Shown: in pieces, positions 43,331 through 55,575 of the stretch
Layout of the letters: each line of letters starts with the position of its first letter
Numbering within the stretch: the stretch's first letter is position 1
Source of the DNA: Gnetum montanum
Lineage: Eukaryota; Streptophyta; Gnetopsida; Gnetales; Gnetaceae
Direction of reading: 5' to 3'
Assembly: GCA_015680685.1 (NCBI GenBank)
Contig: MNCI01022084.1
Coordinates: forward strand, 156,058-220,057
DNA length: 64,000 nucleotides
Notes under the pieces: generated by a model
Told to the model about the DNA's origin: nothing
Databases searched by the model: none
The model's input: the letters and a program-made list of their open reading frames with translations, nothing else
Translations under genes and position numbers: made by a program

Positions 43331-44382
43331 TCCCCAGCATGCACCAACATCAAGTTACGCATTAAATGAGCAAGTGCGATGCCGATGCATGGGTGGGTCA
43401 TCATAGCTCCAGAACATAGTTCATGACACAATGGTAATGCGGTCTAGAAACATGCGATGCTACCACCCTTGGCATCATGCTGACCCTCCAGATATGTTAT
43501 AGGGCATTACACTAGCCCTCTGGACCTACCATCATCATGGCCCCTCGCCCTAACGGTAGCTCCTCGGCCAGTGCCTACAGTTGGAGTTCCGGCAGTATTG
43601 TGGGCTAGCCACAATATTGTCATCCTTCTACCCCCTAACAACAGCATTCGGCTATGTGGTAGCTGATCCCATAGCTAAACTAGGAATGCATGCCCCTAGC
43701 AGGGATTTGAGTGCATCCGCACTCACAACGGCACCTTGGAGGCCGGTTCCTCCACATCGACCCTGCCAAGGCCACTGTTGGCTTTCCTTCTTTGGACATC
43801 GTACACCAGCAATGATGTCCAAGAACTTCAACAACACCAGTAGCCAGCAAGACCTTTGCCCCCAAGGGCATGGCTTGCAATAGCAGCAAATGTTGCAACC
43901 TCGCAAAATGAGTGCCTCAACTAACTTGGCAACTACTAAGTGCAAACTCCTATGGCACACGTAACACAACTCAGCTCCTGGGATACACCAGTGCAAGTTC
44001 CATGACATGCATAACATAGCTCACTGCATGGAACACATTTGTAGGTAGGTTGAAACCCTACACAGATGTAACGCAACTCATCTTGGGAAAGATACCTATC
44101 CTACGGGAGGTTGGAGGATAGCTGAAACAAAGGTGAAAATGCACATGACTCCCTCAAAGCACTCCGACGAGGGATTCAACTAAACCTCACCCTTGCCCTT
44201 CTCCTAGGCCCCCTTCCTCCCTACTTCACCTCTTCACAATAATGCAACACTCTCAAGTGTGTTTAAGCGACATCTTAACACTCACCAATCAACAACCTCA
44301 ACATTTCGCCTACTGCGGTGTTTCGTATTCTTTGTCGATGTCTATCAAGCCTATTCTCCAGATGTTAACAAAGAGGGACCAA
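43331..44382 (+). other. 3' noncoding region and polypurine tract of D
   Basis: It matches the C 3' noncoding region in reverse (20570-21420), including the three ~57-bp repeats (43930-44080). It ends AACAAAGAGGGACCAA (44367-44382) just before the 3' LTR, where AAAGAGGGA is the polypurine tract. The ORF pairs near 43600-44017 are shadows. Confidence 0.65.
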
Positions 44383-45966
44383 TAAAACACCCCAAAAAAT
44401 TATGAAGTCATTCTTGCTTCACTAGGCATCACAATTCGTGTAGCGTTACGGTAGTTCTTCGAGAGGAGAATGCTCTGACTTCAGGCCAGCTAGTTCGGAA
44501 AATTTTCTACTTTGGGCAAGAATAAGCTCTACGGATCATCTTTCCTATCCACCCAAGTAGTCTGTTCAGCCAACAATCTGCTCAAAATAAGTAGACTTGG
44601 CAACAGCATTCTGGATGCACAAAACAGTTTGGCAAGTTTTCTAAGTCACAAAGCCTGCTACACCCCACTATGTAGCGTAGCATGCTTTAGAAAACATTTG
44701 CAAAGTAGAGTGCCATGCTACGCTATGCTACATAGCATAGTGTAGCGTAGCAACAATCATATAGCCATTTCCACGACCCAGCTTCAAGTCCTTCAAATAT
44801 CCCTTTCCATTAAGAAGTGGTGGACCATGTCTACTGCTACACTACGTTAAGCTACATGGTGCAATGAGGCGTAGCAATCTTGCGGAAGAGACGTAAGGCA
44901 GCTCGAAGGGCGAAACTGACAAGGTTGCAAATTCCCCAGTGCAGCAAGCAAGGTTTGCAGACTGGCCAAGGTTTTGCAACTAAGGCTATATGCTACACTA
45001 CATAGCATAGCAAGCATGTTGCATATGTATGGCAAAATGCAGGACAACGTGCTACTCTACGCCGAGCATGCTACGCTACGACACACAGCAGAGCATGTGG
45101 GTGGTTGTGCGACATCAATGCACTTCACCTAATTGGACCATTGGCACACGTCTCTAGATGTTGCCGATGCAATTACAACGTGGCAAGCTCAAAGTTGCGG
45201 GATTGCAGACTCACAGTAACAATGGTCATGCACATCCAATGGTCATACTAGCACGTGTAGCACCAACAAGTCAATGAAAAGTCCAGGGCACATAGCATCC
45301 AAACTACCTCTTTCACATGTCCTTGGTCCTATAAATACCCCGACAAGAAAAATTCATAGGCTCTTCTCTGGTTCTAGTTCCAAGGCTAACTCTCCTCTTC
45401 TCTCTAGCACTTGAGATTTCTTCCTAGCACATTGCAATCTCAAGCATTGTAAGATTTCTGTTTGACACTGCAAATAGATAGCATTCCCAGCTGACATTCT
45501 ATTTTATCCCCTTTCTACCACCTTGGTAGAAGCCACACATTGTCAGTGTCTAATTCTGCACCCAAGTGCACAACCTACATTGCTCTACACATCCTGGTTA
45601 GCCTTGGGATCTCTGCACTCCATCACACTGTGCAACCAACTGTATCCACCCTGACAGAGCAAACTTATAGCTTCAGAGTGGTGCACTTTTCTCACTGTAT
45701 TTTATTTTGTTTCTTGCTTACTGTTGTTTGTTTCCTATTTTATTTACTTTCAAGCATTATTCCACATTTTTCCCCTGTTTTCAAATTATATGTTGCAAAA
45801 GGCTATAGAGATGCCGATTAAGTCCCTGTCTGATCGACAAGACCATTCAGGGTGCCCCGTATTTTCACACACACCCAGCACGTCCCTCCCGTGAATATGG
45901 GGTCAAGACTGGCAAACCCATCGACCCCTCGGTGTTTTCCAGCCATCGACGTTTTCGGTCGCTACA
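44383..45966 (+). mobile_element. 3' LTR of element D
   Basis: A 1584-bp LTR opening TAAAACACCCC (TG mutated to TA) and ending GGTCGCTACA. It is complete and serves as the reference for the split 5' LTR of D and the LTRs of C. TATA box at 45330-45337. Confidence 0.85.
45330..45337 (+). promoter_or_regulatory. TATA box in the D 3' LTR
   Basis: TATAAATA in GTCCTATAAATACCC, as in the other LTRs of this family. Confidence 0.7.
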
Positions 45967-45971
45967 ATAGC

Positions 45972-46149
45972 TTGTAATGATCCAGTATCGCTATGGCTTG
46001 CAATGGGCTAGACTCTCATATAATCATCATATAGGGATAAAATTTTATACATTACACTTAGAAAATAATCATCCATAGAAAATGTAATATGAATAGCAAT
46101 ACATAGCATGAATAGCATCACATAGCAAAATTATAGCAAAAAACCCCAA
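45972..46149. other. B spacer resuming after D
   Basis: AT-rich noncoding sequence between the D insertion and the end of the antisense gene of B, with repeated GAATAGCA and ATAGCAA words. No ORF. Confidence 0.45.
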
Positions 46150-49090
46150 TAGGAGGTATATCTGATCATGCTCAACTAGTAATGCTAGGTCACTAGGGCC
46201 TACAACACCACCTAGTGCCTGCCACAGCCATTAACAAATATGCATGATTAGTAAAAAAGAATGCATTACGTGAGCTAAATCAAAACATAAAAAGCATAAA
46301 ATCCTAACATAGTAGAAACTAACTTGGGAGGGTCTTGCATTAATGAGTTTTAGAGGTAACTTTTCAAGGCTAAGCTCCAAGTAGTGGAGGATCTTAGCTT
46401 TAGAAAGTTGCATCTAGTATTCCTGGCCAAAGTCAATACTCAGATGGGTCTTACTTTGTCTAGGGTGGTCCATGTGGATGGCTCTATGAAAAATGTGGCA
46501 GAAGAGGCCTCTCCAAAGTGGGTGACAATTTGTCTCATGGGAGAGTCACTCACAACTATATGTTACACAAACAAGTCATACACCTACTTCTTTTTGGTCA
46601 CCTCAAGAAACATCTCAAGCTGACAACATTTGATAAACTCTTCCTTGTACCATCATAGGTATGCATCGTGCTTCCACTTATACTGACGCTTGTGATTCTT
46701 CTACATTTTTCCCCACTAATGAACCTTTATGCTATAATTCTTCCAATCCTAATTCTTCTAAAAAATTAAATCCATCTAGAGCTACTGCTCTGCCAATTCT
46801 CATGTGGCCTCATTTTTACCTCTAAGAGTTTTTCAATACTTGGCATACTCAATCATAGAGATACGCAAAGTGTCATCTCCTTGTGATCTAGCCATTATGA
46901 AGTCATATATGGATTGAAGATCCTTAATCTTCTCATCCTAGCTAGTGATCCTTTCTGGTAGTTTGTGCACCATTTTCATAGGTGCTCATTAGAGCACCTA
47001 TAGATCCATAATAACTTTGCATAAGAAAGTGCACACTTGTTAGATGTCTCATACATGTGACAAGACACCTAATCAACTTCAAGGAAAAGGTCAAGCAAAG
47101 CATCCATCTTTGTCACCTTGCTCAAATCCCATTGTAACTTAAGACCTGTAGGCATACAAAAACTAATTAATCCCAACCAAAAACTAAGCATTTAAGTAAT
47201 AATTAGGATAGCATAAAGTGGAATAGCATTGCATGCATACTTGGCTCTACATCCACTTGTCACAAGTGGTACACCATGTCCTCAACAATGTCTTCCATGA
47301 AGGCAAGTTTATCTGGCATCTCTACCCATGGCTCCATGAGGTAGGTAGATGTAGGACCACTAGTGAAAATATCTGACACTACAATACAATGATGCAATTA
47401 GCACATGACTTGGCATAGTTTAAGATACCAAAGCAACAAGGAAAGATAGATGGCAATAAAGGTAGATTACCTAACAAGTCCTTAGGTGTGAATGCAGGGG
47501 CTCACCTAGCTATGTAGTATCAAACAAAGTGTCAAAATCATCCCTGTTAGGGTGGAGCAACCTCTCTTCTTCCAACTATCAAAGGACCTCTACTATCTCG
47601 TGAAGCTCATCTCCATGAGTTACTTCCTCCTTGGCCTAAGAAGGTGCTTCCTTCAATGTTGCCTCAACTACTACTCTTGTAGCCCTCTCTTCTTTTTCTA
47701 CAATGAACACATATACATGTATAACACATCATTATGTATAGCACATCATTAGATAATTACCATTATAGCACAAAATAAAAACATAAAAATGCAACTAAGG
47801 CATCTAAGAATATACACATACTAACTTGCTACATTTGCATGCAAGCTTTGTAGCTTGATTTAGATATTTTTGCTACTTAGCTTCCTGATCTCAAGGGCAA
47901 CATCTTCTTGAGGACATAGCCTCTTGATTGTGGCCTTAGATGGCCCCACCAAATTTTCTATATAGCAGTCTATCTTACTCATGTCCCTAGTGCCAACTAG
48001 AGGGCCCTCATCCACACTATCACATGAATAATGCAAGTGTCCCACAGGAACCTTGGTGATTTTTTATAATGACTCATTAATCTCCTCTTGAGGGTTCTAG
48101 ATGCATGTGGTCAAAAACATATGTTTGATCCATGGCTAAGATAGCTACTCATGGTCTTGAACTATCCATCATCCATCATCCCATATGACCAGAAGCTCTA
48201 CAAACCTTCATAGGTATTCTACAAAGAACATCAAGTGGATGTGGAATTCTGCTTGGATGTTGAATTGAAGCCAAGAAATCTCTGCATGTAGACCAGTGGC
48301 TATGTACATGATCCAATTAAACCTTGTACCCTCTAGCAACACCTCCTTCATCACCCATGCCTATTCCACCTCTAAGATCTCTCCTTGTAAAAGTATCTTT
48401 GAAAAGGAACGAGCACGAAACAGAGGGTAGATCTCTCGCACCTCAAGCACCTACACATCTTTGATTGATATGCCTTTGTGAGATCAAGTAGCCCTTAACC
48501 AATCTCTGATCTCCTCTTTGTGATCCACCTCCCTATAGGCCTTATCAACAATAATTGGGTCATCTGCAGAAATATCAAAGAGATCAGTGAAGAAGGCCTT
48601 ATTGAGGTCTAGCACTACCGTCATGTCATGCACCCGAGTGACAAACTTCTTAACATCACTAATAAAGGAGTGGATGATGGTGACCATGTTGGCCACCAAG
48701 ATACTTGGACTAAGGAACAAGAATAGGTCCATTAACCTAGCATGCATGAGCCAAGCTAACAACTTATCTAGCACTCTATGGCATGGCCAATGTTGCACAC
48801 CTTTCATGTCCTTATATTTCATGATGAGGGAGGGCCTTTGTGCGACCTGTGGTGACCATTGTCACCTTGGTTGAGGAAACCATTGCTACAATACAAAGCA
48901 AAACAAGGTTAACATTTCATCATGTGAATAAGGTAAACTAAAGGGCATATACACAAGAACATAAGTCAAAACATAGATACGTATGTGGTACAAAAAAAGT
49001 ACAAGAAAAGGGGGTGCTATAGACACCTCTTCAAAGTTAATCTCACCAACAACTCCCTCCTCATCTAACCAGCTATGGATCCTATATTGC
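46150..49090 (-). pseudogene. Antisense gene inside element B (unknown family)
   Basis: Homologue of the C gene, again opposite to the element's own strand and again between protease and RT. An upstream exon near 49080-49000 reads W-L-D-E-E-G-V, matching W-L-D-M-E in C. After an acceptor at 48886 the main exon holds R-L-M-D-L-F-L-F-L-S-P (open piece 48484-48822), Y-P-L-F-R-A-R-S-F-S-K-I-L-L and W-I-V-Q-D-H-E. Near 46350 it reads S-L-E-K-L-P-L-K-L-I, aligned with G-L-E-H-I-P-L-K-I in C. Decay is heavier than in C, with many stops and shifts. Confidence 0.7.
46200..46323 (-). other. Last intron of the antisense gene in B
   Basis: Minus strand: CTCCCAA|GTTAGTTTC..GGTGTTGTAG|GCCCTAGTG, 124 bp. 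Donor and acceptor correspond to those in C and D. Confidence 0.6.
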
Positions 49091-51698
49091 TTTTACACCT
49101 TTGAGTGATGGGAGATTTAGGTCTCCAAATCACATCTCATCTACTCAATCATAGCTACCTGAACATTTGTGCTAGATGAGAAAACTTCTAAGGCAATGAA
49201 GGTTAAGGCTAGGGTATTTGGATCATCATGAAATCCATCTTCTTCAACTCTAAACCTAGTAATCAACAATAGAACCAATAGCAATTTAACATGAGTAGGT
49301 AGTGAAAAGTACTAAATAAGCCATAGAAACACTTACGCTCCAATGCAGTAGATCGTTCCAAATGGGTTCTAGAATAGAGTATGTAACTGCTATGCAACAA
49401 AAAGGGTGTTGCTCTTGTTATTACAAGAAAGCCCCATCATGTGTCATACTCTAGATAACTATTGAACACCCCTATGACCTCTACCTAAGCCTCATACTCC
49501 ATCAATGTTAGCAATGGACTCATCTAAGATGAACCTTGGAATGCTCCATTTAGCCCTAGGTAGCAACGTCTCGGTGATAGCACTTGTAGCATCAACCAAT
49601 GAGTTTGACCATATGATCACACTAAACTACTACAATAGGTACTCTAGGAGCTTCGAGGCTCCTAGCAAAACCACACTGCTTGATGATCCACCCACATATT
49701 TGATGCAGAGGTGTTGGGGATAGGTTTGCTCATGTAGCACAAGATGCCCACGAGCTCAACCACAATCAAAATAGATTCCAACAACACATTGCAATCATCA
49801 AGTAATAGGAAAATAATTAGTATACATGCATAGATGTAAAATTTTAATACACTTATTATAAATTATTAACATAAATTAGCAAAAATGCATAATTTTGATA
49901 ATACACCCTAGGGGCCTGTGGGTATAGGATGTCAATTAACTCATTTGACATGCTTGGCACTCATTGGAGTACAACATACTTTGTAGGATTAACATCATTC
50001 ATGATTAACAAAATTTTTACTAACTCTGGACTACCCTATTTGAGAGCGTAGTCCCAAAAATAGAGATTTTCACAAACACTTGTAGCAACTATGCTCTCAC
50101 CTCTTAACGCATAGAGAGCATAGTTTCAGACCATGGTTGTGGAGAGTGTAGTCTTCACCCAGTGCCATGCTCATCATGCCTACCAGGTTCCACCATGGCC
50201 CTCCCTCTTCCTCACCATTTTTGTCCTAGTTGCAACCCAAGGTCTAGCCCCCAAAGCCCCAAAATCCCACTCATAGCACTAACAACCCAGAACCTACAAT
50301 CCAAAGTGTAGTTTGTAAGGTTGTCCCTATAATAAGAAAAAAAACAAAGAAAAAATAATGAAAAATGTGCATGTAGAGATAGTGTAGAAACAAATTTTTA
50401 TCTTGCCTTCCCTTGACTAGTGCCAAAACCTTGATGCCCCAGCACCAATCACAACTAAGCCATGGAAAGTGCAATGGAGGCCATGACCCCTACAGTTGCT
50501 TTGTGGTGCACAATGCATGGGGCCCTAAGCCCTATGCCAAAAAAACTCAATCCCTATGGTAGTTGTAGCCCCTATGGTCACACTACATAGCATAATGGTA
50601 GCTACCATGGTTCATGCTGTAGAGCATCCATGAGCTCTAGACCCTATGTAGGCCTAGTAAAGAAAACAAGACAAGTAAAAAAGTTAGAAATAGAAAAAAT
50701 GATGTGCACTGGTAGCTACGACCCTTGCAATCATGCCACGGTGCACAATGGCAATCATGGCCCTTGTGGCCATTCCATGGAGCATGATGTGCAAGTCCCT
50801 AGCTCCACATAGCCACAAAACCAAAAAATGAATGAAGAAAAAATAGACAAGAAAAATCCTTCCTACCACAAAACCCTTCCTACTACAAAACCCTCCCTAC
50901 TACCATGCCCTCCCTACTACCATGTAACATTGTAAATAGTACATAGCTATGACAACCATTGCCATGGTAGGGTACGCAAGGTAACACTATGGGACTATGC
51001 TCCCAAAAAATCCCAGAAAAATAGAAAATGAACAAGAAAATGGAAGCAATGGGGAGAGCATAGTTAGTGGACTTGGCTAATGTGGATGGCCTCCTCTCCT
51101 CCATGCACACTTGTGATAGGTGGCTCAGTGCTCTCTCTCCCTTGGCAACGTTTGCTAGCCCTAGGTGAATGCATGTACTCTAGTGCATTATCTTCCCTAA
51201 GAATATGCTCTCCAATGGTAGTAAAGGTAGAAGCAACAACAATACTTCACTCTTAATTTTGTGTTAAAGGTAAAGAAAATGACAAGTTACCATTGTAAAA
51301 GCACACCTATATACCCTCTTGGGATCATTTAATGATCCACCAACCTAGGACTATGCTCACCACCAAATGCCCAGTGGAAAGCATAGTTGGGTGAGAGCAT
51401 AATCAACCATATTGAGCCTGAAAAGATGATTTTTCGCTACCCCATAAACACACAAGTTAATTCCATTTCCTAAGTATTACCGGCCCTCCCAAGAATGGCA
51501 TGTTTGGCACATTCTTGGTCTATTAGAACCTAAAATTGGCACGCATATAACCTATTGAGGCCCAAAGCTTGCACAAACAAGTTTACCTCCCATGGCAACT
51601 TACATGCTTAAGCAAATTTCATTGAGTTGCTCTTCTCATTCATGCATACTAACTTTGTAAAATAAGTGCCATTTGACATTTTTCTCATTTCTTTTTTT
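49091..51698. other. B spacer between the antisense gene and RT
   Basis: About 2.6 kb without a convincing long frame. ACTATGCTC/GAGCATAGT words like those in the B LTR occur at 50085-50145 and 51330-51400. A TATATA on the minus strand at 51308-51313 sits where an antisense promoter would lie by analogy with C; this is weak. First exons of the antisense gene may be hidden here. Confidence 0.45.
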
Positions 51699-51700
51699 AG
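51699..51700 (+). other. Candidate splice acceptor before B RT
   Basis: TTTCTCATTTCTTTTTTTAG|GAACAAG is a strong pyrimidine tract followed by AG, immediately before the first frame of the RT region. Ogre elements are known to splice out an intron at this point. Confidence 0.6.
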
Positions 51701-52925
51701 GAACAAGTCATGGCTATCCAGGATCAAATCTTCTCATATTTGGTCTGTGCAGGGCCTTATGATGACATCAAGTGATGCATTAATCCTCATTACCTAAACC
51801 TCAAGACTATAGCCTACAATGAATACATAGCCTTCATAGAAGCACTACTAGACTAGCTCAACCATCTAGTTAAGGCTCTTGAATTAGAGGTAGGGGATGT
51901 TACAAAGGATCCCCTTGTCAAGATCCCTATGGTAATGCACAATGATGAGGTAAGAATGCTAAAACTAAGCTTCTTGCTGGCACCCTAGTATGCTTAAGAC
52001 ATTGCTAGAGTGCTTAATGATAACATCAAATCATTTGCATGGTCATTCAAGGATATGCTAGACCTAGATCTCTAGCTAGTCTAGCATAACATCATCCTTG
52101 ATCCCTACATCAAACCAATTAGATAAAAAGTGCATAAGGTTTAGCCTAAGGTTGCGTTGGTAGTCCATAATGAGATCACCAAGATTTACAAAGCTAGTTT
52201 CATCTAGGCTATCAACTTTATAGACTGGGTCTTCAACATCATGGTTGTGCTCAAAAAAATGGAAATATATGCATTTGCATAGACTTCTGGGACCTAAACA
52301 AGGAAACCATCAAAGAAGACTTTTCATTGCCTAGTATCAATCAAATAATCGATACCATGACTAGACACACCTTGTTGTCCTTCATGGATAGGTTCTTAGG
52401 CTACAACCAGATTAGGATCAACCCGTAAGCACCAGCTCAGTACAACCTTCATGACATGCTTTTTGCTACGCAATGATGCCTTTTGGACTAAATAATGCAA
52501 GAGTAAAAGATCAATGTGCAATGACATACATCATTAGTGATTACATGTTGAGTTTTCTCAATGACTACATTGATCATATTATAGTTAAGTCCAAATTGTA
52601 CCACAACCACACAAATGACTTCGACTTAGTGCTTAAACATTGCCTAAAACATGAGCTTAAGCTAAACCAAAAGAAGTATGTTTTTAGCGTTAAAATAGGT
52701 AGGATGCTCAACTTTATAATATCCAAAGCTGGTATATGCACACATTCTAACAAGGTTAAGGCCATAACCAACTTAGTACCACTAACTAACCCTAAGGAGC
52801 TACAAGGATTGCAAGGTAGAATACAATTCATACGCAAGTTTATCATCCAATTAACTAACAAGTTACAACCAATGCAACATGTTCTCAGGAAAGGATCCCA
52901 CTTTAAGTGGAGAGCTTAGTGCCAA
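51701..52925 (+). pseudogene. Reverse transcriptase of element B
   Basis: A leader (L-E-L-E-V-G-D-V-T-K-D-P) matches that of C. F-A-W-S-F-K-D-M and L-D-P-Y-I-K-P then precede the fingers (I-D-F-W-D-L-N) and L-L-S-F-M-D-R-F. The long open piece 52473-52919 (148 residues) starts M-M-P-F-G-L-N-N-A. It carries Y-I-D-H at the catalytic box: Y-M-D-D has become Y-I-D-H, losing the second Asp. The thumb has G-L-Q-G-R-I-Q-F-I. TAG stops are common upstream. Confidence 0.85.
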
Positions 52926-53240
52926 CAAGTGTTCAACAACATTAAGTAAGAGCTAGCACAATTCGCTATGGTTCATCATCCACAAGGAGATAAGCCTTTT
53001 TACATCTACCTTGCCACTTCTAACACATCCATCATGTCTTTTCTTTTCCAAGAGTGAGATGATGGCGTAGAGGTCTTGGTCTAGTACCTAATTAATGCAT
53101 TAGTAACCCATGAAATGAGATACAATGACATGGATAAATATTACCTTGCCCTATTTTTCTCACTAAAGAAGTGGAGGCATTACATCTTCCATAGCCAAGT
53201 TAACATCATTTGCAACAACATACTCTGAACTATAATAATG
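52926..53240 (+). pseudogene. RNase H of element B
   Basis: It follows RT and shows F-Y-I-Y-L-A-T-S-N-T-S and M-R-Y-N-D-M-D-K-Y-Y-L-A-L-F-F-S-L-K, aligned with C. As in C, the first acidic residue is absent. Confidence 0.65.
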
Positions 53241-53985
53241 AATATCTATGAAAGTAGCTGCATTACACGATGGAAAGCAATAATAGTAAAGTTTGAATTG
53301 CATTATGTCACACAAGCCTCAACCATAGATCAAGCAATAGCCACACAACTCACAGCTTCACTAGTAGATGATCAAGCTACCATAGACCTTGAGTTCCCAG
53401 ATGAGCATGTTAGTAGTATTAGCCAAGTACCTAACAACTATGAGGCACTCATACATTTTGATGGAGCTTCAACCTCTCAAGGAGGTAGCACCACTATTAT
53501 TATCATGTTTCCCTCTAAGGAGATATGACCCTTCGCATATTGTTTCACATTTCCTTGCACCAACAACATGGTAGAGTACAAAGGTCTCCTCTGAGGCATC
53601 CTTGTAGCACATGACATAGGAATCCAGTGCATAGTGATCCGAGGTGATTCATCATGAGTGTTCAATCAGGTAGCAGAGGTTTACACCTACAAAGCACAAT
53701 ATTTATAGCCTTACTACAACCTAGAAAAACACCTACTCCAACACTTTGTAGTTGCTAAGGTTCAACATGTTTCTTAGAGAAAAAATGACAGTGTTGATGC
53801 ACTCGCAACATTATACCTTATCATAGTGCCTAACATGTTGAGCGTGTTGCCCACCTTGGTGGTAGACTACACTTCACCTATCATACAAACCGTAAAATAT
53901 GCATCCATAGCCATAGTTAGCACCACCCACACAAAAGAGTGGTACGATGATATCAAGGCATACCTTCTACAAGGTGAGCGCCTGC
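53241..53985 (+). pseudogene. Second (archaeal-type) RNase H of element B
   Basis: The open piece 53238-53528 ends the connection domain and enters the second RNase H with L-I-H-F-D-G-A-S-T-S-Q-G-G. Further on, broken frames retain N-N-M-V-E-Y-K-G-L-L and I-R-G-D-S-S. It is followed by the E-W-Y-D-D-I-K-A-Y-L linker (53826-54035). Its presence places B in the Tat/Ogre lineage together with C. Confidence 0.8.
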
Positions 53986-55199
53986 AACACTTAACTGCTA
54001 CTCAAAAGGATGTAGTATGCAAATGTTCACGGTAGTACGTCATCATGGGTGATAACACACTATGTTGCAAATCCTACGATGGCATACTACTAACTTGCGT
54101 AAGCAAAATGAAGCAAAAACAATCACTGAGCAAGTCCATGAAGGACTATGCAGAGGTCAGATAGCACCTAGGATAATGGCAACAAAAATTAGACAACTAG
54201 GCTACTATTGGCCTTACATGGAGAGCAGTTGCATTTGGAAAGTCAAGATGTGTAACATTTTTCAGTAGCACAACAACTTAATGCATGTGCCACCAATTAA
54301 ACTGCATACAATGCAAATCACCTAGTCATTCTAATGCTACAGCCTAGACATCATTGGACCCATAACACCTAAATCCTCCACTAGGCATAACTTCATAATA
54401 ACCACAATAGAATATTTTACCAAGTGGGTTGAAGTTGTTCCCCTTAGGAAGAAGAAATTGTAGTAGGTTTTCAAGTTCATGTTGGATAACATAGTGACCT
54501 GTTTTGATCATAGTGATCAACAACAAACCACAGTTTAGCAACACTGAAACCAAAGCCTTTAATGAGCACTTCAGCATCAAGAACTCCTTTTCATTGCCAT
54601 ACTACCCTTAGGAAAATGGCCAAGTGGAGGCCACCAAGAAGGTTATCATCAACCTTCTCAAGAAGATAATAAGTAATAGCAAATAAGGATGGCAAAAGCA
54701 ACTAGTCTATGCACTTTGGGCCTACCACACAATGCATTGAACAATAATAGGTATGACACCTTATAGCCTCATCTATAGATCTGAAGTAGTTTTGTTGCTT
54801 GAATTACAGGTTTCATCGCTTTATGTAATCCTCTTGAACTTCATGGATGAAGGCCAATAATGAGTTGAGAACCATAGACCTCGACTTAATAGAGGAATAG
54901 TGCATGTAGACCTCGACTTAATATATGAATAGTTCATGCATACTCTTAATCACATTGACTAGTATTAAGAAAAGCAATGGAAAAACCATCATCACAATCA
55001 ACATTAGCATTTGATCAAGAAAGGGGACCTAGTCCTCAAGGTCATTCATGAACCTACAAAAAAATTCTCCACCAACTCGGAAGGGCCTTTCCTAGTCACT
55101 AAGACCTACAACAATGGAGCATTTAATCTTATTGATCATGATGGAACTGAGCTTGCCAATCCAATAAATCATTTGCACTTGAAACCATACTATATTTAG
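53986..55199 (+). pseudogene. Integrase of element B
   Basis: The zinc region reads H-E-G-L-C-R-G-Q (second His replaced by Gln), then L-G-Y-Y-W-P-Y-M (54062-54268). The core has S-L-D-I-I-G-P-I-T-P-K-S-S (first Asp). At the second site V-I-N-N-K-P-Q-F replaces Asp by Asn. G-Q-V-E-A-T-K-K keeps the Glu. The C-terminal domain is open (55011-55199): K-K-G-D-L-V-L-K, E-G-P-F-L-V-T-K and N-G-A-F-N-L, ending Y-Y-I as in C. Inactive. Confidence 0.85.
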
Positions 55200-55224
55200 C
55201 ATGCAATACCACACATCAATGAAG

Positions 55225-55575
55225 CAAGGTAAGCACTCATCTGCTATGATGTTAAATTGGCATAGCTCGTTTGCTACAATGTTAAATTGGCACAACTCAT
55301 CCTTGGATCATGAATGTTAAATTTCCACAATGTGTCCACCAAGACTATAAACTGGTAGTCCACCATGACATTAAACTAATAGTCCACCATGCCTCTACAG
55401 TGGCATAGCACATCCACTAAGACATAAAATTAGCACAAAGCAGTCTGCTAGGACTATAAACTAGCACAACATAATCTACCAATCTTTTTAAATAGGCCCA
55501 ACAGTCTACTAGGACCTTAAACTAGTAAAGCCATGGTCTACTAAGACCTTAAATTAGGTTTACGGTTAGTCGATA
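55225..55575 (+). repeat. Post-integrase minisatellite of element B
   Basis: Eight to ten degenerate units of 30-40 bp containing CTGCTATGATGTTAAATTGGCA or ACTAGGACCTTAAACTAGTA. Homologous to the blocks in C and D. Confidence 0.75.

Larger units (their letters stand above)
19590..45966 (+). mobile_element. Tat/Ogre-like element D, internally deleted, inserted in B
   Basis: D opens TGAAACACCCCAAAA at 19590 and ends GGTCGCTACA at 45966. Its 5' LTR is split by element C (19590-19657, then 36814-38247). It retains gag, protease, the post-protease minisatellite and the end of the antisense gene. It then jumps to the 3' repeat block (43130), so RT, both RNases H and integrase are missing. It could only have moved, if at all, with enzymes from a relative such as C. 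Confidence 0.8.
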
